64,000 bases of DNA from Apostichopus japonicus (GCF_037975245.1 NC_092568.1:40515631-40579630); one strand, 5' to 3'. Positions 36,825 to 51,233 are shown, counted from the first letter of the stretch. Notes: generated from the sequence alone by a model not told the origin. Numbers and translations: made by a program.

Positions 36825-37492
36825 TGTTAAGTGGCCGTTCTCATACTCAATGTGGAGAACAGATCACGTGACATAAAAAGGAGAACACAAGGATGAAAGT
36901 AAGTTTAGAGCATTTAATAAGCTATTTACATGACAGAACAAAGAATAAATAGGAACATAATACATAATTACAGTTTCTTTATTCACTTAACGTCTTTCTG
37001 GACCTAGGAGAGCCGAGGGGCGAGTTTCTGGAGTTACATAAGTGCTAGGCGGATAGTGTCCAGGTTTGCTTTAGAATTGTTGAAGTAGTTCGGCTGGTTG
37101 TAGAGAAAGTTCAGGTAGAGCGACGAGAATCCATTAGAGAGTAGTAGGTCGGAGTTCCGACAAAAGTATAGAGTTAAATATATACTGTGTTTAATATGGG
37201 CACAGTAATCAAAGCCAAGGAACCATCAGAGGTGTGGCGACAACCTCTTAACGGAACGAACGGAGAAAATGGAGAGGGCGCACAATCGGGCGTCTGCGGC
37301 TTTTATACCCGGAGTGTAAAGGAATGTTCCAGTAAGCTATGAATATTCATGAAGTATGCAGAAACACTTTGTTGGCGAGTTCCAGTTATGTAGAATGCGT
37401 GAGCGCATCTGGGATCGTAACAATTGGATGACTCGGAGAAATAATAACATGTGTTACGTAATCGGGCAGATGAATAAGTGGGTTACATAACA
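36825..37492 (-). repeat. 3' LTR of the Gmr1-like element
   Basis: On the minus strand it starts TGTTATGTAACCC and ends with AACA. It holds a TATA box (TATAAAAG, reverse of 'cttttata' near 37,302-37,309) and a polyadenylation signal AATAAA (reverse of 'tttatt' near 36,978). It has ~41 bp (near 37,105-37,147) that the other LTR lacks. Confidence 0.95.
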
Positions 37493-37505
37493 CTCTCCCT
37501 CCTGA
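37493..37505 (-). promoter_or_regulatory. Polypurine tract of the Gmr1-like element
   Basis: Minus strand reads AGGAGGGAGAG directly before the 3' LTR. This is the expected plus-strand primer site. Confidence 0.8.
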
Positions 37506-37600
37506 GGAAAAGGTTTGGTCCATAGAACAAAGCTTTAATACAAATGAAGATCCTTTCATAAGGAATTACACATTGAAGAAGATAAATATTCGAATACATT

Positions 37601-39110
37601 TTATGCTCTCGATAATACATCTGAAATGACATTTTCTTTTCCTTTAATATGCCTAATACATAAATTATACTGTTGCAAAAATAAGCTGCATCGAATCAAT
37701 CTTTGATTCTTGTTTCTCATCTTTTGCAAAAACGTTAAAGGATTATGATCTGTTAGCACAATACTTGGGAATAAAGTAGTGCCTAAGTATACATCAAAAT
37801 GTTGAAGTCCTAATAATAAAGATAACGTTCCCTTCTCAATAGTGGAATAATTCTTTTGATGTAAATTGAACTTTTTTGAAAAAATAACACACCAGGTGAT
37901 CGACACCGTGATCATCAACTTGTAAGAGAACAGCGCCTACACCATAATCACTCTCGTCTGTTGCTAACGTAAACTGCTTGGAAAACATTGAAGCTATTAA
38001 AACAGGGGAACTCATTAAGATTGCCTTGATTTTATCAAAAGCATTCTGACACCTTTCTCTCCAAACAAATTTTGTGCTCTTACTTAATAAATTTGTGAGC
38101 GGAGCAGCTACATCGGAAAAGTTCCGACAAAATCTCCTATAGTACCCAGCCATACCATAACAATCGCATTGCTTTTTCGTAGCTGGGACTGGATATTTGT
38201 CAATAGCCTCAATTTTGGCCTTGACGGGTTTTACTTCCCCTTGACCAACCACGTGACCTAGAAAAATCACATTGGCATGTGCAATCTCACTTTTGACAAG
38301 ATTTACAGTAAGATTTGCGTCAGTTAGCTTCTCAAACAGTGATCTGATACGAGTTACATGCTCATACCATGAGTTGCTATACACAATAATGTCATCAATA
38401 TAAACTTCACAATTTTCTAAACTGGCAGTTATATTGTTTAACAAACGTTGGAATGTCGCTGGAGCGTTCTTCATTCCGAACGGCATTACTTTATATTGAA
38501 ATAACCCATCGGGTGTAACGAATGCAGACACTCTCATAGCTCGATCAGTGAGTGGTTTTTCGCAGTATCCTTTTAGCAAGTCAAACTTCGTTACTAACCT
38601 TGCATTACCAATTCTATCAATACAATCATCCACCATAGGGATGGGGTATGAATCGGTCCGTGTAACGGTGTTTACTTTCCGATAATCGGTACAAAATCTA
38701 AAACTTCCGTCTGGTTTGGAAACCAAAATACATGGGGAAGACCACTCACTGTCGTTAGGTTTAATAATATCATGATTCAACATATACTGAATTTCATCAC
38801 GGAGATGCTTAGATTTTACAGGATTCATTCTATATGGGTGTTGCTTAATCGACTTCGAATCACCCACATCAACATCGTGATACACCAGATTAGTCCTGGT
38901 CGGACTATATGAAAATAGATGTGAAAAATCTTGCAATAATGAACCGATTTGCTCACTTTGAACAATTGACAAATGACTTAACTTCTCATCAAGGTTTGAC
39001 ATTACATCAGAATTTTGCAATTTAATACACATTTCTGGAACATTTTGACCTTCGACCTCATCTTCACATATTACATCAGAAGTAATAATTGATGACGTAA
39101 TGTTGAAACT
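37601..39110 (-). pseudogene. Reverse transcriptase and RNase H of the Gmr1-like element
   Basis: The long open part 37,836-39,032 (frame open to about 39,105) shows the aspartate-like start HPYRMNPVK, SPCILVSKPDGSFRFC, FDLLKGY, MPFGMKNAPATFQRLL, the catalytic YIDD, FLGHVVG and the RNase H start ATDESDYGVGAVLLQ. A frameshift near 37,850-37,915 leads to the second part (TDHNPLTFLQKM, HIKGKENVISDVLSRA). The stop at 37,601 is only about 100 bp from the 3' LTR, so this is the end of pol. RT being last in pol is the diagnostic order. Confidence 0.92.
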
Positions 39111-39247
39111 ATTTTCCTCGAGTTTCTCTCGTGATACTCCTTAAGCATATTAATATGACACAGTCTCTTGGATTTACGTCTGTCCGGAGTCAAAACAGTG
39201 TAATCAGTGTCACTCATTTTTTTGTGTATAACATAAGGGCCAAAATA
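39080..39247 (-). pseudogene. Integrase C-terminal (GPY-type) end, distal to the insertion
   Basis: FGPYVIHKKMSDTDYTV and KSKRLCHINMLKEYH match the C-terminal DNA-binding part of gypsy integrases. It begins exactly at the insertion junction 39,247/39,248. A one-base frameshift near 39,125 puts the following linker in the RT frame. Confidence 0.85.
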
Positions 39248-39880
39248 CACGGGAAAAAAACACGCGTTTAAATCGCCGTTTTCGGTCTGTAATTGCGACG
39301 TAAATTCCGAGTTCCAGCCTGTTTCCGTTACGTTTCCACTCCTGAAACTAGTGATTAAGGTAAGCTTACGACCCAACTTAAACGCGTGAGTTTTCCGCGT
39401 TCGCGATGACTTATTTACCGAGTACGCGGTGACCGTAAACGCCAAGTGTCATCCAAATACGGTGAAGCTCACTTAATCGTGCGGTTTCAGGGAAGGGTAA
39501 TCTTTACGTTTCCGGTCACAATTACAACAGATTCGCTACCTTAAACATGACCGTTAATCTGGAGTTTACGTTTGAATCCAGCAGTAAACTTCTCGCATTG
39601 ATCATCGTAAACGCCATGATTACACCAATATATACGGAGAAACGTGGTCATCGTAAACACATTACTTACGACCAATACAGGGGCTGGGCTTATTCGCCAC
39701 GTTTAGGGAGTCTTAATCGGGTTGATTAGGCTGAGAAATACACGGACCACCTCTATCAAATATTACATTTGATTTAAAGAAAATTAAAAATAATAAACAT
39801 AAAATCACACTCGTTTGATTTTCCACTTTTTTATTTATATATTTGCACCTCATATCGCATCGTAAACGTTTATTTGTTAT
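39248..39880. repeat. Left subterminal region with CGTAA/TTACG motifs
   Basis: About five CGTAA and five TTACG copies in roughly 630 bp, often as CGTAAACGC, TTTACGTTT or CTTACGACC. They occur in both orientations. Candidate transposase-binding repeats by analogy with CACTA elements. Confidence 0.6.
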
Positions 39881-42800
39881 TTTTACACTTATACAAAAAT
39901 TATGTAAATGAACGAAATACCACTTCTAATGTGTAAATACATCTAAATGCAACTCAATATTGCTTTACATCATAGTGTTGAATATTCAGCTTTTTGAATA
40001 CAAAGTTTAAACCTCGAGAAGCCATTTTCCTTTTCAAATTTCAAAACATGCATTATTGTCCGGAGAATGTTTTTTGATGCCCAAATATTACTCTACTTAC
40101 ATTGTGGCAATTACATACACATGCAACGATTTTAATGCCAGGTGAAAGAAGGAAAAAACAAGTAAATATGGAATGTTTCTATTTTTAGTTACTAGTTTGC
40201 AAATCAAAACCTCTGAAAACCAGCTACCCACTTGAAGTAACTTAACATATATCAGCAGTTAAATTGAACCAAACAAATTTATGTTTAAAATTCGGTGTGT
40301 TTATCCTCAGATGATAAAAACGCCTAGGCACTTCTTCCATGATGGTTATCGGCCCCTCGACCCCCCCCCCCCCCCACCCAAGCCCCGAAACGGTACCAGC
40401 CTCTTTTATGTGGAACGAACTTGACACAGAACACCACTTCCTGCCTCATTTCGTAGCACGCTTAATATTTTGTTGCTGCTTTAAATTTTATTTTAATTAA
40501 CATATATTTTGATATAAAATGCAATGATAGCCCAAACAAGATCTTTAAATTTTGTACCCTGAAAGTCTGGAATTAACCATGCATGAATAATGAAAGACAA
40601 ACGTACAAGTACAACAACATTTCGACGACAAGTTATTAGACCTATGCTCTATAGCTATGTCTTATTTTAAAATATGATTTACTAAATGATTCTTTAAAAA
40701 TTAATAGAATCATGCTTTTTTCTTGGCTTTTGTTTCCTGAAAATATTTTAAGGATAACTTAATCCTTAACATTTAATCCCTTGATGGAATATATTAGCTG
40801 TGAAGGGACATTAAAAAAAAAAGGCTTCCATTAAAGCAAAAGACTAACAAGGAAATAATAATTAATCTGACATCTATTATTATGGGCATATTCTTTCTTC
40901 CTTGTTGCATTTATCTCAGGCAGGATTTCGTTTTAAAGGTATCATGTAATTACACCAAATGTTAAATTAGAGAAAACTCTTCTTTATTATACAAAATCGT
41001 CCACTGCAACTTGTTTGTATCCGAAACAACGGCGTTTGCTGTTTGTTCCTGGTGCCTCATTAATCAACAAATGCTCAGGACAGGATTATCCGCGTGCAAC
41101 AGGGGCACGAGTTTAAACGTTGGGTAAAAAATTCAAAGAAATATTGTTACAACGTTACATTATTCTACGTTGTATATGGTACAAAAAGTTCAAAGAAGTC
41201 AAACGAAATGGACTTCGATATGCAGTCTTTACGCTGTTGATCAATGACTGTTTTTATGTGATGTTTTAATGTACGTATCATAACCACCGTGGGCTAATTG
41301 ATGTCTATTGTGAGCTATACATCCGGCGTTATCCGGTACCAATGTATCTCTATGGGAGCTCCAATAAACTGTTTGCCACGGGCCTCCCACAAGCTTAATC
41401 CGGCACATCAAACAATGACCATTTTCACCATTTGGAGGGGGGTCATACCTTCATTGTTATTGTTCAGCCTAATTAACAGCCCAAGTTGGGGCGTCAGTCG
41501 GTACGCATGTTAAAGATACGTATCCTTTCCTAACGGTGGGTATCCTTTTTTTCTGGACTTTTCGCTAAGGAGAACGTCCTTATAAGAATGAGTCCAGCCT
41601 CATTTTGTTCAGTCTTTCCGACTCCCAAGTGAACTCCTGCACTACGGTACCCTAGCTCGTTCGCTCTCCATGTCAGATTCCTCGGATGACATATACTCAG
41701 TTGACATCACTGTACAGTCTGTCTTTTCTCTCCTCTGACCAGTCTATGTTCTTCATTGCGCTCAATCTACACTGAAGTTTCTGTAAACAAAGACACAAGA
41801 ATAAGTATGAATTAGACATATATAAAGATCAGTTGGCATATAGTTTACTTTGTCGAAAAATATACTAGCTCCAACTGTCAATATCTCCAGCCCCCCCCCA
41901 GTGAAAAATGTGGAGGCGCGGAAGTATCATTCCGCCCCCCCCCCCCCGCTTCGCAAGTCAGAAAAACCCCTTTTTCATTTCCAAATGAGAAAAAAAATCT
42001 CATTTGGAGCACCAAATTGCATCTAAGGCCAGGTGAAAATACAAAATTAAGTTTACAAAATGGGGTGGGTGTTGAAGTGTGCTTTATTGCACCAAATTGC
42101 ATCTGAGGCCACCTGGAAATGCAAAAACTCCCCTTAGACCCCTCCCCCGGGCCGGCCATCAGTCTTCAACCCCCTACTCAAATGTACCTTCTACGCCACT
42201 GTATGTTTCAACGGTTTACAAAGCAGATTTGTTTATGGGTTGGGGGAGGTAGGGGGTACGTGGTCGGGTGACGTTCACCATCACAAGGTTAGAACGTGAA
42301 TGTATCAATAACAGTATACCCTGGCAAATGTGCATGAAACATTTTACAGATATCTAAAAGGAGATTATTATATTATTTCTCTCACTGTCATATTTTAACT
42401 CTTTTAATTTATCGTTTTTAAAGGAGCGAATGCCTGTACAGGTCTAGGGTTTATATAACTGTGACTTTTAGTGATTGAAAAATTACATTAATAAGTCTTG
42501 GCCTAGTGTTACGTACCGAACAATCCAGTAGCAGAGAGAACTTCGTTTTCGTTTTTTTTTTTCTCGAAAGAAGTTGTTCCTTCTCAGCCAGTAGTGCTCG
42601 GAGTGCCTTTAATTCTTCCTTCAAATGTTTGCACCAAGCTTTCTGTCACAACATGTGCACACTGCCGCGGTAGTTCCAACTGTCGCTGCTTCTAAATGTT
42701 TTTTCTTTTTCCAACACACGTATGACATTTTCCTGCGGAACATCATTAAAAACCAGCGACGGATCGAATTGAAAGTGTACTTTTATAAACTGGCAACCTT

Positions 42801-45120
42801 GCTTCCACGGAGCTTTCTGTTACTTCTGCAATAAACCACGAAAGCCGGAATCGTCCATTTTGAATGATCTTTGCAATGTAGAACTCGATTGAGGATCAAG
42901 TGCGGTGTGAATCAAACCAACGTGTTGCTACTTGTGATACCGCCTTTTACTGATTTCAAATTGCCCGCTTTCTAGTAAGCCCAGGCTGTGACGTAATTAA
43001 CTATACTGACTACGTTATTGTTACTAACCAACTGGAGTAGCCAACCAGTGACCTGCAAAGTGACAGACAGTAAACTTTATCATTGTGATGTGACCGGAAA
43101 TTTCACTTGCTTATCTGGAAATGGTATTTATAGCATGGAGCTATAAACAGAGTTTATAGTAAGTGAGCAGTATACTTTTCTGTTTCGTACATATATTGCG
43201 GTGGGTATTTGTGCGTTTCATCGCTTTACGTGCATGATATAGGCCTTGAATATACTTCTTCGAATATCACTTGACGGCATATTGAGAGAAATCGGCAGAG
43301 CAAAAAACGGACTGTTGAAATCTATCTCGACTAATCTATGAAAAAGGATATGGACAATGGGAATCGTAAGAGGAGCATTTAAAACGGGGGGAGGGAAGGG
43401 GAGGGGAGGGGCAGGGGCAGGGGGCATGTGGTAGGAGGTTGGAGGTTGGAAAAAGTTTCGCACAAAATTTAAGCAAAAATTACCTAAATCTCAAATATGG
43501 ATTTGCGCCGCTATGACCGACAAAGTTTAGCCGAGGTTTTTGAAGCCAGACACTGAGTACCGATTGTTCGATATCCCAGTTCCGAGGCTTGTGTCCCCCC
43601 CCCCACCCACCCACCCTGTCTCCGTTTTTAAATAAATGCCCTAAATAGCTATTCTGGACCCGACCATTTCTAAAGCCGCAAAAACGGCATCTCCAAAGAA
43701 CCGGCTAATTATATTTTAATTTCTATCTCAGGACTAAACTCGGAGGGGGTACATATATAGTTGGATAGAAGGAGACATCCACAAATATCCAAAATATGAC
43801 TCATTTGTAATATTATATGAATTCTACGACCATTCTGGATCAGTTAGGGGAAAATGTTGTATCCATGAGATGTCAATGTGTTCCTCGATCACCTAACTTT
43901 CCAATTAAAATTAACGGATTACATTCTATAACAAAGGCATATGCAATTAAACAGGTTCATAATAAAATTAAGAACGATTCTTTGCATTAACAGTTAAGTT
44001 TACCACACATTGGGGAACCTGACGAGGGGGGGGGGCGAGTGGGTGGGGTGAACCACATGGTTGCATTGGGTCCCCAATATAGCGTTAAAGGAGGTCTAAT
44101 TAAAGTACCCTAATTATTGTAAATGCTCATTTAAACGTCGCGGGTTCTCGGAAGCTAACTTGGCGAAAACAGCAAAGGGAAAATTCGATTGGATTTCAAG
44201 TGACAAAAATTGTGCGATGCTATGTACTCAGTGTGAAACCTCCAAGCCATAGTTTTTTTTTGTCTTGTCTTCGAAAAGTCTTCAACGCAAAGCGATTCTT
44301 TTCACATATCAGTTCATGGAAGCTGCAATTATTATATTATCATTATGTTCTACTAGTCCATAAATTTGTTAGTACAATCATGGAGGTAAAAACCTCCATC
44401 ATACAATGGTACAATGTCCTTTCTACGCTTCTGTAGCTCCGTAGTTAGCATCCAACATTGATATTTCCGAATTCTACGGTCCAGCAACAATAGGCAGCTA
44501 AATTCAAATCTGTATGGAAGCCGTGAACTGCTGCTTCTAAAACTTGTTTACGATCTCGTGAACTTATGTTAAAGTCGGAGGAAACTGAATATAGCAGTTT
44601 GTCGATCATTTAACCATGCTTTGACTCAGTGATCATATAGCAGCTGGAATCTTACAATAAACAATTAAACAATGTGAAGCGTGTCACAGTGACAATAGCA
44701 TTTGATATTTACATGTTATTCAGTATATCACGCCTTTTTGACAGTAATCACAAACACATTCTTGCTATATTTTTCAGAGACCCACGAGTTATCATTTTAA
44801 AAGGTTTGAAATTCTGACACTCTTCAAAATGCGGCAGTACTTAATTTTTAATTTTATTCAGTTCCATATCAACAACGTAATGATATAGCTACATTCAATT
44901 TTTGACATTCAACATATTAAACATCACTTGTGTATTTAACGTTACTTGATCGAGACGTAGTTTGCAAAAATTTTCAGGAAAATTCGTTTCTTATATATAA
45001 CTATTGGAGAATAAAACCATTACCTTGATCCGGCACATGCATATGGATTTCGCTGTGTGTACTACGTATTGTAATGTAGGCGCCCTATTTTTGCCTTTAT
45101 ACGGCACTTATGTATGTTTA
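39881..45120. other. Left interior of the CACTA-like element, no supported gene
   Basis: Includes C and G runs (40,361; 41,934; 43,380; 43,593; 44,027) and short ORFs without domains. On the minus strand around 42,530-42,800 one frame holds a cysteine-containing stretch (VCTCCDRKLG) and the next a charged coiled-coil-like stretch (LKALRALLAEKEQLL). This might be a decayed exon of the element, but no family is recognised. Confidence 0.4.
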
Positions 45121-45122
45121 TT

Positions 45123-45170
<48 letters not shown>

Positions 45171-45212
45171 CCTATATATATAGCCTATAGCCTATATATA
45201 GCCTATATATAG

Positions 45213-45256
<44 letters not shown>
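45123..45256. repeat. (TA)n with GCCTATATA-type interruptions
   Basis: Two pure TA runs (45,123-45,170 and 45,216-45,256) are joined by a short array of 'tagcctatata' units. Confidence 0.95.
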
Positions 45257-45261
<5 letters not shown>

Positions 45262-45419
45262 ATCGTAATGAGTTTGTAAATCAAGAACAGCGAAACAAAC
45301 TTCCAGTCTCCACCGGGACTCGAACCACGGGCATCCCGCTCTGTACGCGGACACCCTAACCACTAGGCTATATGGACGCTGATTGTATGTCCAGAGGTTC
45401 GAAACCGGTAGGGAAGGTT
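45257..45419 (-). mobile_element. tRNA-derived SINE-like repeat, copy in the CACTA-like element
   Basis: Reverse complement of the copy at 22,003-22,160 over its whole length, including the 3' unit 'gaaaatcgtaatgag', the B box and the A box. As at 22 kb, its 3' end abuts a TA microsatellite. Confidence 0.7.
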
Positions 45420-46189
45420 TATATGTTTGGGGCTTGCTATTCTGTTTTTAAGACTTGCATGTGTCTCAAGCATGAATGTATTACGGTACCCTCACAGGAT
45501 AATACTTCCATGTCTCAGGTATGCATTTCTTTAATGGAATTATATAACGGACACAGGACAATCTAGGCATTTTTGCATATAGGTGCGTGATTTTTACAAA
45601 CACCACACGTGAATATGCCAATTTTTTGGCATAATGCTTATTTTCTCAAGCGATATAAATTATTTTCGACATTTCCGTAAAAACTAAACAGTAATGAACG
45701 TCGTTTACGTATTATACACAGGGACGTAGCTAAGGCCTGATGATTGAGAGTGGGTAGGGGGGGGAGAGATGTAGTGGCTGAAATTCCAACTGGATGGGAT
45801 TTGGAGCCAGAAAATTCCGACTGCTGCCTTGTAACTCGCAGCCCCCCCCCCCCACACCCTACTCGTCAACGATACAGTCAGTGTCAGTCAGTCAGACACT
45901 CCATCTTTCGCGACTGCACTTTTGTTTTTTCGGTACATTTGTACCACTGGCCCTCACTTCACAAAGTTATTAATCACTCTGGTTAGCGAGTAAGCAATGA
46001 GTATAAGTTATCTGCTTGATAGGCTACATAGACTACCAACTAAAAAAGCTATGTTAATGTAACAAAGGGGAAAACTTTTTTTTCAACAAATTATATTCGA
46101 CGACATAGTGAACTACCCCAAAATACAGTGCTTTGTCCTAGCGCGCTTAATATTATTTTCTTGGGGGGGGGGGCTATTTATCACTCACA

Positions 46190-46545
46190 TGAAAAGAATT
46201 AAATTGTTCACTTCATTCCAACTGAGCATTGGGAATGAAGTGAACAGTTTAACATTTTGCAGAAAAATGTTGAGTTGACGAGATACGATAAGTTGCCAAT
46301 TAAACATTTTGCAGAAAATTTTACAATTGCTCAATTGGGATGAAGTGAACAATTGAACATTTTGCCAAAAACATGTCCAATTAACGAGATAAGATAAGTT
46401 GTCAATTGAACATTTTGCAGAAAATTTTTCCATTGCTCAGATGGAATGAAGTCAACAAGTGAACAATTTGCAGCAAAATGTCCAATACACGAGATATGAT
46501 AAGTTGTCAATTAAACATTTTTCAAAAATTGTTCAATTGCTAAGT
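46190..46545. repeat. About 105-bp tandem repeat, 3.4 units
   Basis: 'gataagttg(t/c)caatt' recurs at about 46,288, 46,393 and 46,498. Other phrases are 'aacattttgcagaaaa' and 'ggaatgaagtgaac'. Units are about 85-90% alike by eye. Confidence 0.85.
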
Positions 46546-47584
46546 TTAAGCAACTAAGCAATCCAACATTTTTCTGTTTTTTTTTTATAAGATTTTATCT
46601 TGTTATTTTAACAATTTACTGAAAAATTTCACTCTATGGGCAAAGTTTTTCTTATGTTGATGGCCATTTTAAGCTTCCGTAGAATAACATTGAGCGTTTT
46701 AATTGTATACGTTGTACAGTAGTTTATTAGGCATTTTTTTTTAGAGTATTCAAAATCACACGAAGTTTTGTATGGTGGAGTATAAGAACCGCGAGATACA
46801 GTTTCTTAATATGACAAGGAAAACGTGGTAAATATGACTGATTAAATGTCAAGTTTGACCGAAAATTGTAGGTCACTCACAAATAGCATGAATTTATGAA
46901 AAATAGAATGCCACAGTCGGAAAAATTAGAGTGCCACAGTCGGAAATTCCGTACTCATAAGCGTACGTATACAATTTTAATCTAAGGCTGATGGGTACAG
47001 TTTCTTCCTCGTTATGATCCCCCACTATAATTTTCAGTTGATATATGTAATCAACATATTATGTTAAATTAAAAGTAAGTATAGGTATCATCAAACTATA
47101 TATGAAATTGATCGCAGAGTCAATCAGGCGTAATAGATTTAGGGATGGGAAATTGATTGTGGGGTGAGGGGCTTCGAGTTGAAATACGTATACTCATCAA
47201 AAGTAGTCTGTAATGGCCCCAAATTACGACATGCTGTAATTGCTGGAAGTTTTCAAAAAAGTCCTTTCCTGAAGGTGTTCACTCTCCATATGGTTCGCTG
47301 ACATTATAAACACACACAACAAGATGACTAAATTTTCCAGTTAGGTAAATTTCCTCCAAGGTGGTTAATAAAACAGTTTAAGAATTTTAACATAAGGTGA
47401 CCATATTTTAATATGTAGCATATATGGGACCAATAAATCATACTTAGTATGATAGTAATATTTAGTAGTGTAGGGTCTTCTCGTTTGTATTGGGCTTTAA
47501 CCTAGTGAAGTTGCATATAACAAGGTTTGAACCTAACTGGAGACCAAAACTTCCCGGTATGTAACACCTTTGAAAAATAAATGA

Positions 47585-48510
47585 AGAGGCGCGGGAGGGG
47601 GGGGGGGGTGGGGGTCGGACAGAAGATTCAAGAAATTATGTAATATATTGGCTTCTTAAATAGTGCAGTTCCTAAAGGGTCTACTCGTTTGTATTGGGTT
47701 TTAATGCCTTCTAAATCGCTTAATTTTCGAACAGTTTCTGTGAAGACTACTATATTTCAGTCATACTTTCCCAAGCGTGGGCACAATTCCCCTAAGCGTG
47801 GGCACAATAAAGTTACTGTCACACATGCATGTTAACCAATATGTATATGTGTATATATGTATATGTGTCGGAGGGGGGGGGGGGGTCGGGTGTCGGAAAG
47901 AGGATTCAAGAAAGTATGTAATATATAGGCTTCTTTAATAGTGCAGTTCCTAAAGGGTCTACTCGTTTGTATTGGGTTTTAATTCCTTCTAAATTGCTTA
48001 ATTTTCAAACGGTTTCTGTGAAGACTACTATATTTCAGTCATACTTTCCCAAACGTGGGCGCAATTCCCCTAAGCGTGGGCACAATAAAGTTACTGTCAC
48101 AAATGCATGTTAGCCAAAATGTGTATATATGTGTATGTGTCGGGGGGGGGGGGTGGGTCGGGGGTCGGAAAGAGGATTCAAGAAAGTATGTAATATATAG
48201 GCTTCTTAAATAGTGCAGTTCCTAAAGGGTCTACTCGTTTGTATTGAAGACTACTATATTTCAGTCATACTTTCCCAAGCGTGGGCACAATTCTCCTAAG
48301 CGTGGGCACAATAAAGTTACTGTCACACATGCATGTTAACCAATATGTATATGTGTATATATGTATATGTGTCAGGGGGGGGGGTGGTGGGTCGGGTGTC
48401 GGAAAGAGGATTCTAATATAAAGGCTTCTTTAATAGTGCAAAGCGTGGGCACAATAAAGTTACTGTCACACATGCATGTTAACCAATATGTATATGTGTA
48501 GTGTATGCGG
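47585..48510. repeat. Tandem array of about 220-280 bp units separated by G runs
   Basis: Four units start with a long G run and 'gtcgg', then 'gattcaagaaa', 'cttcttaaatagtgcag', 'ctactcgtttgtattg', the inner double 'aagcgtgggcacaat' and 'acatgcatgttaacc' with a TATG-rich end. Later units carry internal deletions. A more diverged copy lies at about 48,940-49,190. Confidence 0.85.
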
Positions 48511-49190
48511 CTGCGTACATTACGTTGTCTATGTATATATGTCAATCGTACATATATGTCTGTATCTGAGACTGTATCTGTGGACTGTATTGGCCGCAAA
48601 TTAAGCAACTTGCAATAATTGCTAGGAATGTTCGAAAAAATACTTTCCTTGGAGGGCTTCGCTCTCCAAATTGTTCTCAGACATTCTTAATGAACACAAA
48701 AGATGACTGAATGTCTAGTGAGGTAATTTTTCTTCCAACGAGGTAATATAACCGTTTAAGAATATTGACCAGAGGTGAGGTGACCATTTTTGAATATATG
48801 GCATATATGGGCCAATACAGCATACTTTAATCCTTCTACATAACCTATATTAGTTGCATATAACAAGTTTGAACCTAACTGGACACCCAAACTTCTCCCG
48901 TAGCAACGTAAACACCTTCGAAAATTAAACGGGTGAGAGGGGGGGGGGGGTCGGAGTGTTTGAAAGAGAATATAAGAAAGTACATGATGTATAGGCTTTT
49001 GTCTCACTTGCATTTTTTTCATGGGGCCTTCTCGTTTGTACATGGTGTAATGCCTTCCAAATTGTTAAATATAAGAACAGGTTTTATGACAACTAGCCTA
49101 ATATATTTCAATCATACTTTCCCAAGCGTGGGCACAATTCCCTAAGCGTGGCACAATACGGATCATATGTATATATGTGTGTGTATAGTG

Positions 49191-51000
49191 TACGCGGCTG
49201 CGTGCAGTACACGTTGTATATGTTCATTTTAATCGTTACGTAGGCCCTATACCTACAAGTTGTTTTTCATTCTATATATTAATCTTCGTGGCATTGTTCC
49301 ACTAATTTTGAGGTGAATGTTTGTAAAACGTTTCCATGTTTGAATTCAGAGTTCAATAACATTATCTACAATAGAAAATTTTCAATAGAAATGAACGTGG
49401 AACACATTTCTGGCGTCAACATGTGTCATTTATTTTACACTTGCTTTCTATCGCTGCAACAGAAACATTTGCAGCAATGAATAAGAGAGGAAAGGGAGAG
49501 CAAAATCGTTATTAAGTTGTCGCATTCCTGCAGTAAAGAGTGCACCGTCTTAACTACAAATTTATAAATATATACTTTGTACCTCGTAAAACGTGTTTGG
49601 TAAAGTATGTTCTTTACTTTGAATCTTTTACTTGCAATTGTTTAGATTTTACACCCCAATACAAAACCAGTATATCCCGCTCCAAAGGTTTGCTGTTTTG
49701 GCCCCTAATATGCCAGGTATTCAAATATGGTCACCTTTGATACAAAAAAAAATATTGTATTTGTATTACCACCCTTGAGGAAATTAACATTCAGCCATTT
49801 TATGTCTTTAATTTAGAAAGTATGAGAACAATTTGGGAAGTAAAGACCTCCTGGAAGGTAATTTTTGTAAACTTCTGGCAGTTATATATAGCGTGCTATA
49901 ATTTGTGGCATATGCAGACTATCTTTCATCCATTTAGCCACCGACAAATTGCTCAACGTGCAAGTATTAGCTTTGAAGTTATGTTTTCAGGATCACCGCC
50001 CTATAAATGTGTTATACATGTGCACATAATGGTAGCAGTGTTATACATATGAGCTGTTAATGTTACCCTAAAACTGTGGCTTTCTAGGCATTAACCCATC
50101 ATTTCATGCTCACGACCCGACCTATAGCCAGATTGTTTAACAGGTGAGTTACAACTCCCTGATTTAACTAGTAATTAGCTAGGAAGCACATTAACGCAGG
50201 AGGATCGCCATCCTTTTGGAAATTTTCCAGTTCATATACTCCCTTAATGGGGTATAAGAGAATGTATAGCAAACGCTGATACGTGTGCGAAAATTATCAA
50301 AGGAGAAAACAACCTCCCCGTGTGAAAAGAAAACAAAGAACAATAAGAAAGCAGACGTTAATTCAGTAAGAGTATACTATTACTTTCAAACGTATATAGT
50401 ATCAGCAGGGAGTTGTTATGCAACTCCCTGGTATTAGTCAGCCATACATTTCGTACGCTATTCGCGGTCACATTATTAACCCTCCTGTTGTCATGTAAGC
50501 AGCTTTGACCGCGTTTGAAAACAAGCGCGTTTTTTCATGCTGGTTTTGCTGTCGTTTGATTGGAGGATGAACAGCGACTGATCAGGGAGGTCTAAAATAT
50601 CACCTCCCTGATCAACAGATGAGGGTTGTTCATTGCGGTTTCACAAATTCTCTACAATAAACCAATTGGATGCACTGTTCTGTTTGATACAGTATAAGGC
50701 AAGCCGTATCGTGTATTTTCATTGTTGTATCTGCATGCATATGCATTAAGAAGCAGATAAACCAAACACGTACCATACTAATCGGACATAAATAATAATA
50801 GTAAATAATAAAAAACGTCAGGCCAACTTACTTTAACACATAAATAATTATACATAAAAAAGTTAGACAGACAGATGAGGAGACCCGTGTATGTGTCTTC
50901 TCATCTGTTTTCTCATGATTCCAGCGGTAGTGATAAGAATATCGATCAGCCATGCCAGAGCGCCAAACTTAATTCTTTGTAAGGGCGAGCTGTTTGTTGA
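49191..51000. other. Interior of the CACTA-like element, no supported gene
   Basis: Contains a copy of the 'ggcccctaatatgccagg' repeat family (49,700 on) also seen near 16.4 kb and 51.3 kb. Short ORFs have no domains. Confidence 0.4.
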
Positions 51001-51027
51001 GGTATTATGATCGAGGGCCCGCAACAT

Positions 51028-51069
51028 ATATATATATACATATATATATATATACATATATATATATAC

Positions 51070-51130
<61 letters not shown>

Positions 51131-51140
51131 CTTTGTTCAG

Positions 51141-51233
<93 letters not shown>

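Noticed and set aside
39547-39729. 60-residue ORF in the left subterminal region
   Set aside because: It lies in the motif-rich terminal DNA, and the codons are made of repeated TTACG/CGTAA words.
42530-42860. Minus-strand cysteine and coiled-coil-like segments as a transposase remnant of the 13.3-kb element
   Set aside because: Frames do not join, a stop separates them, and no transposase motif is visible.
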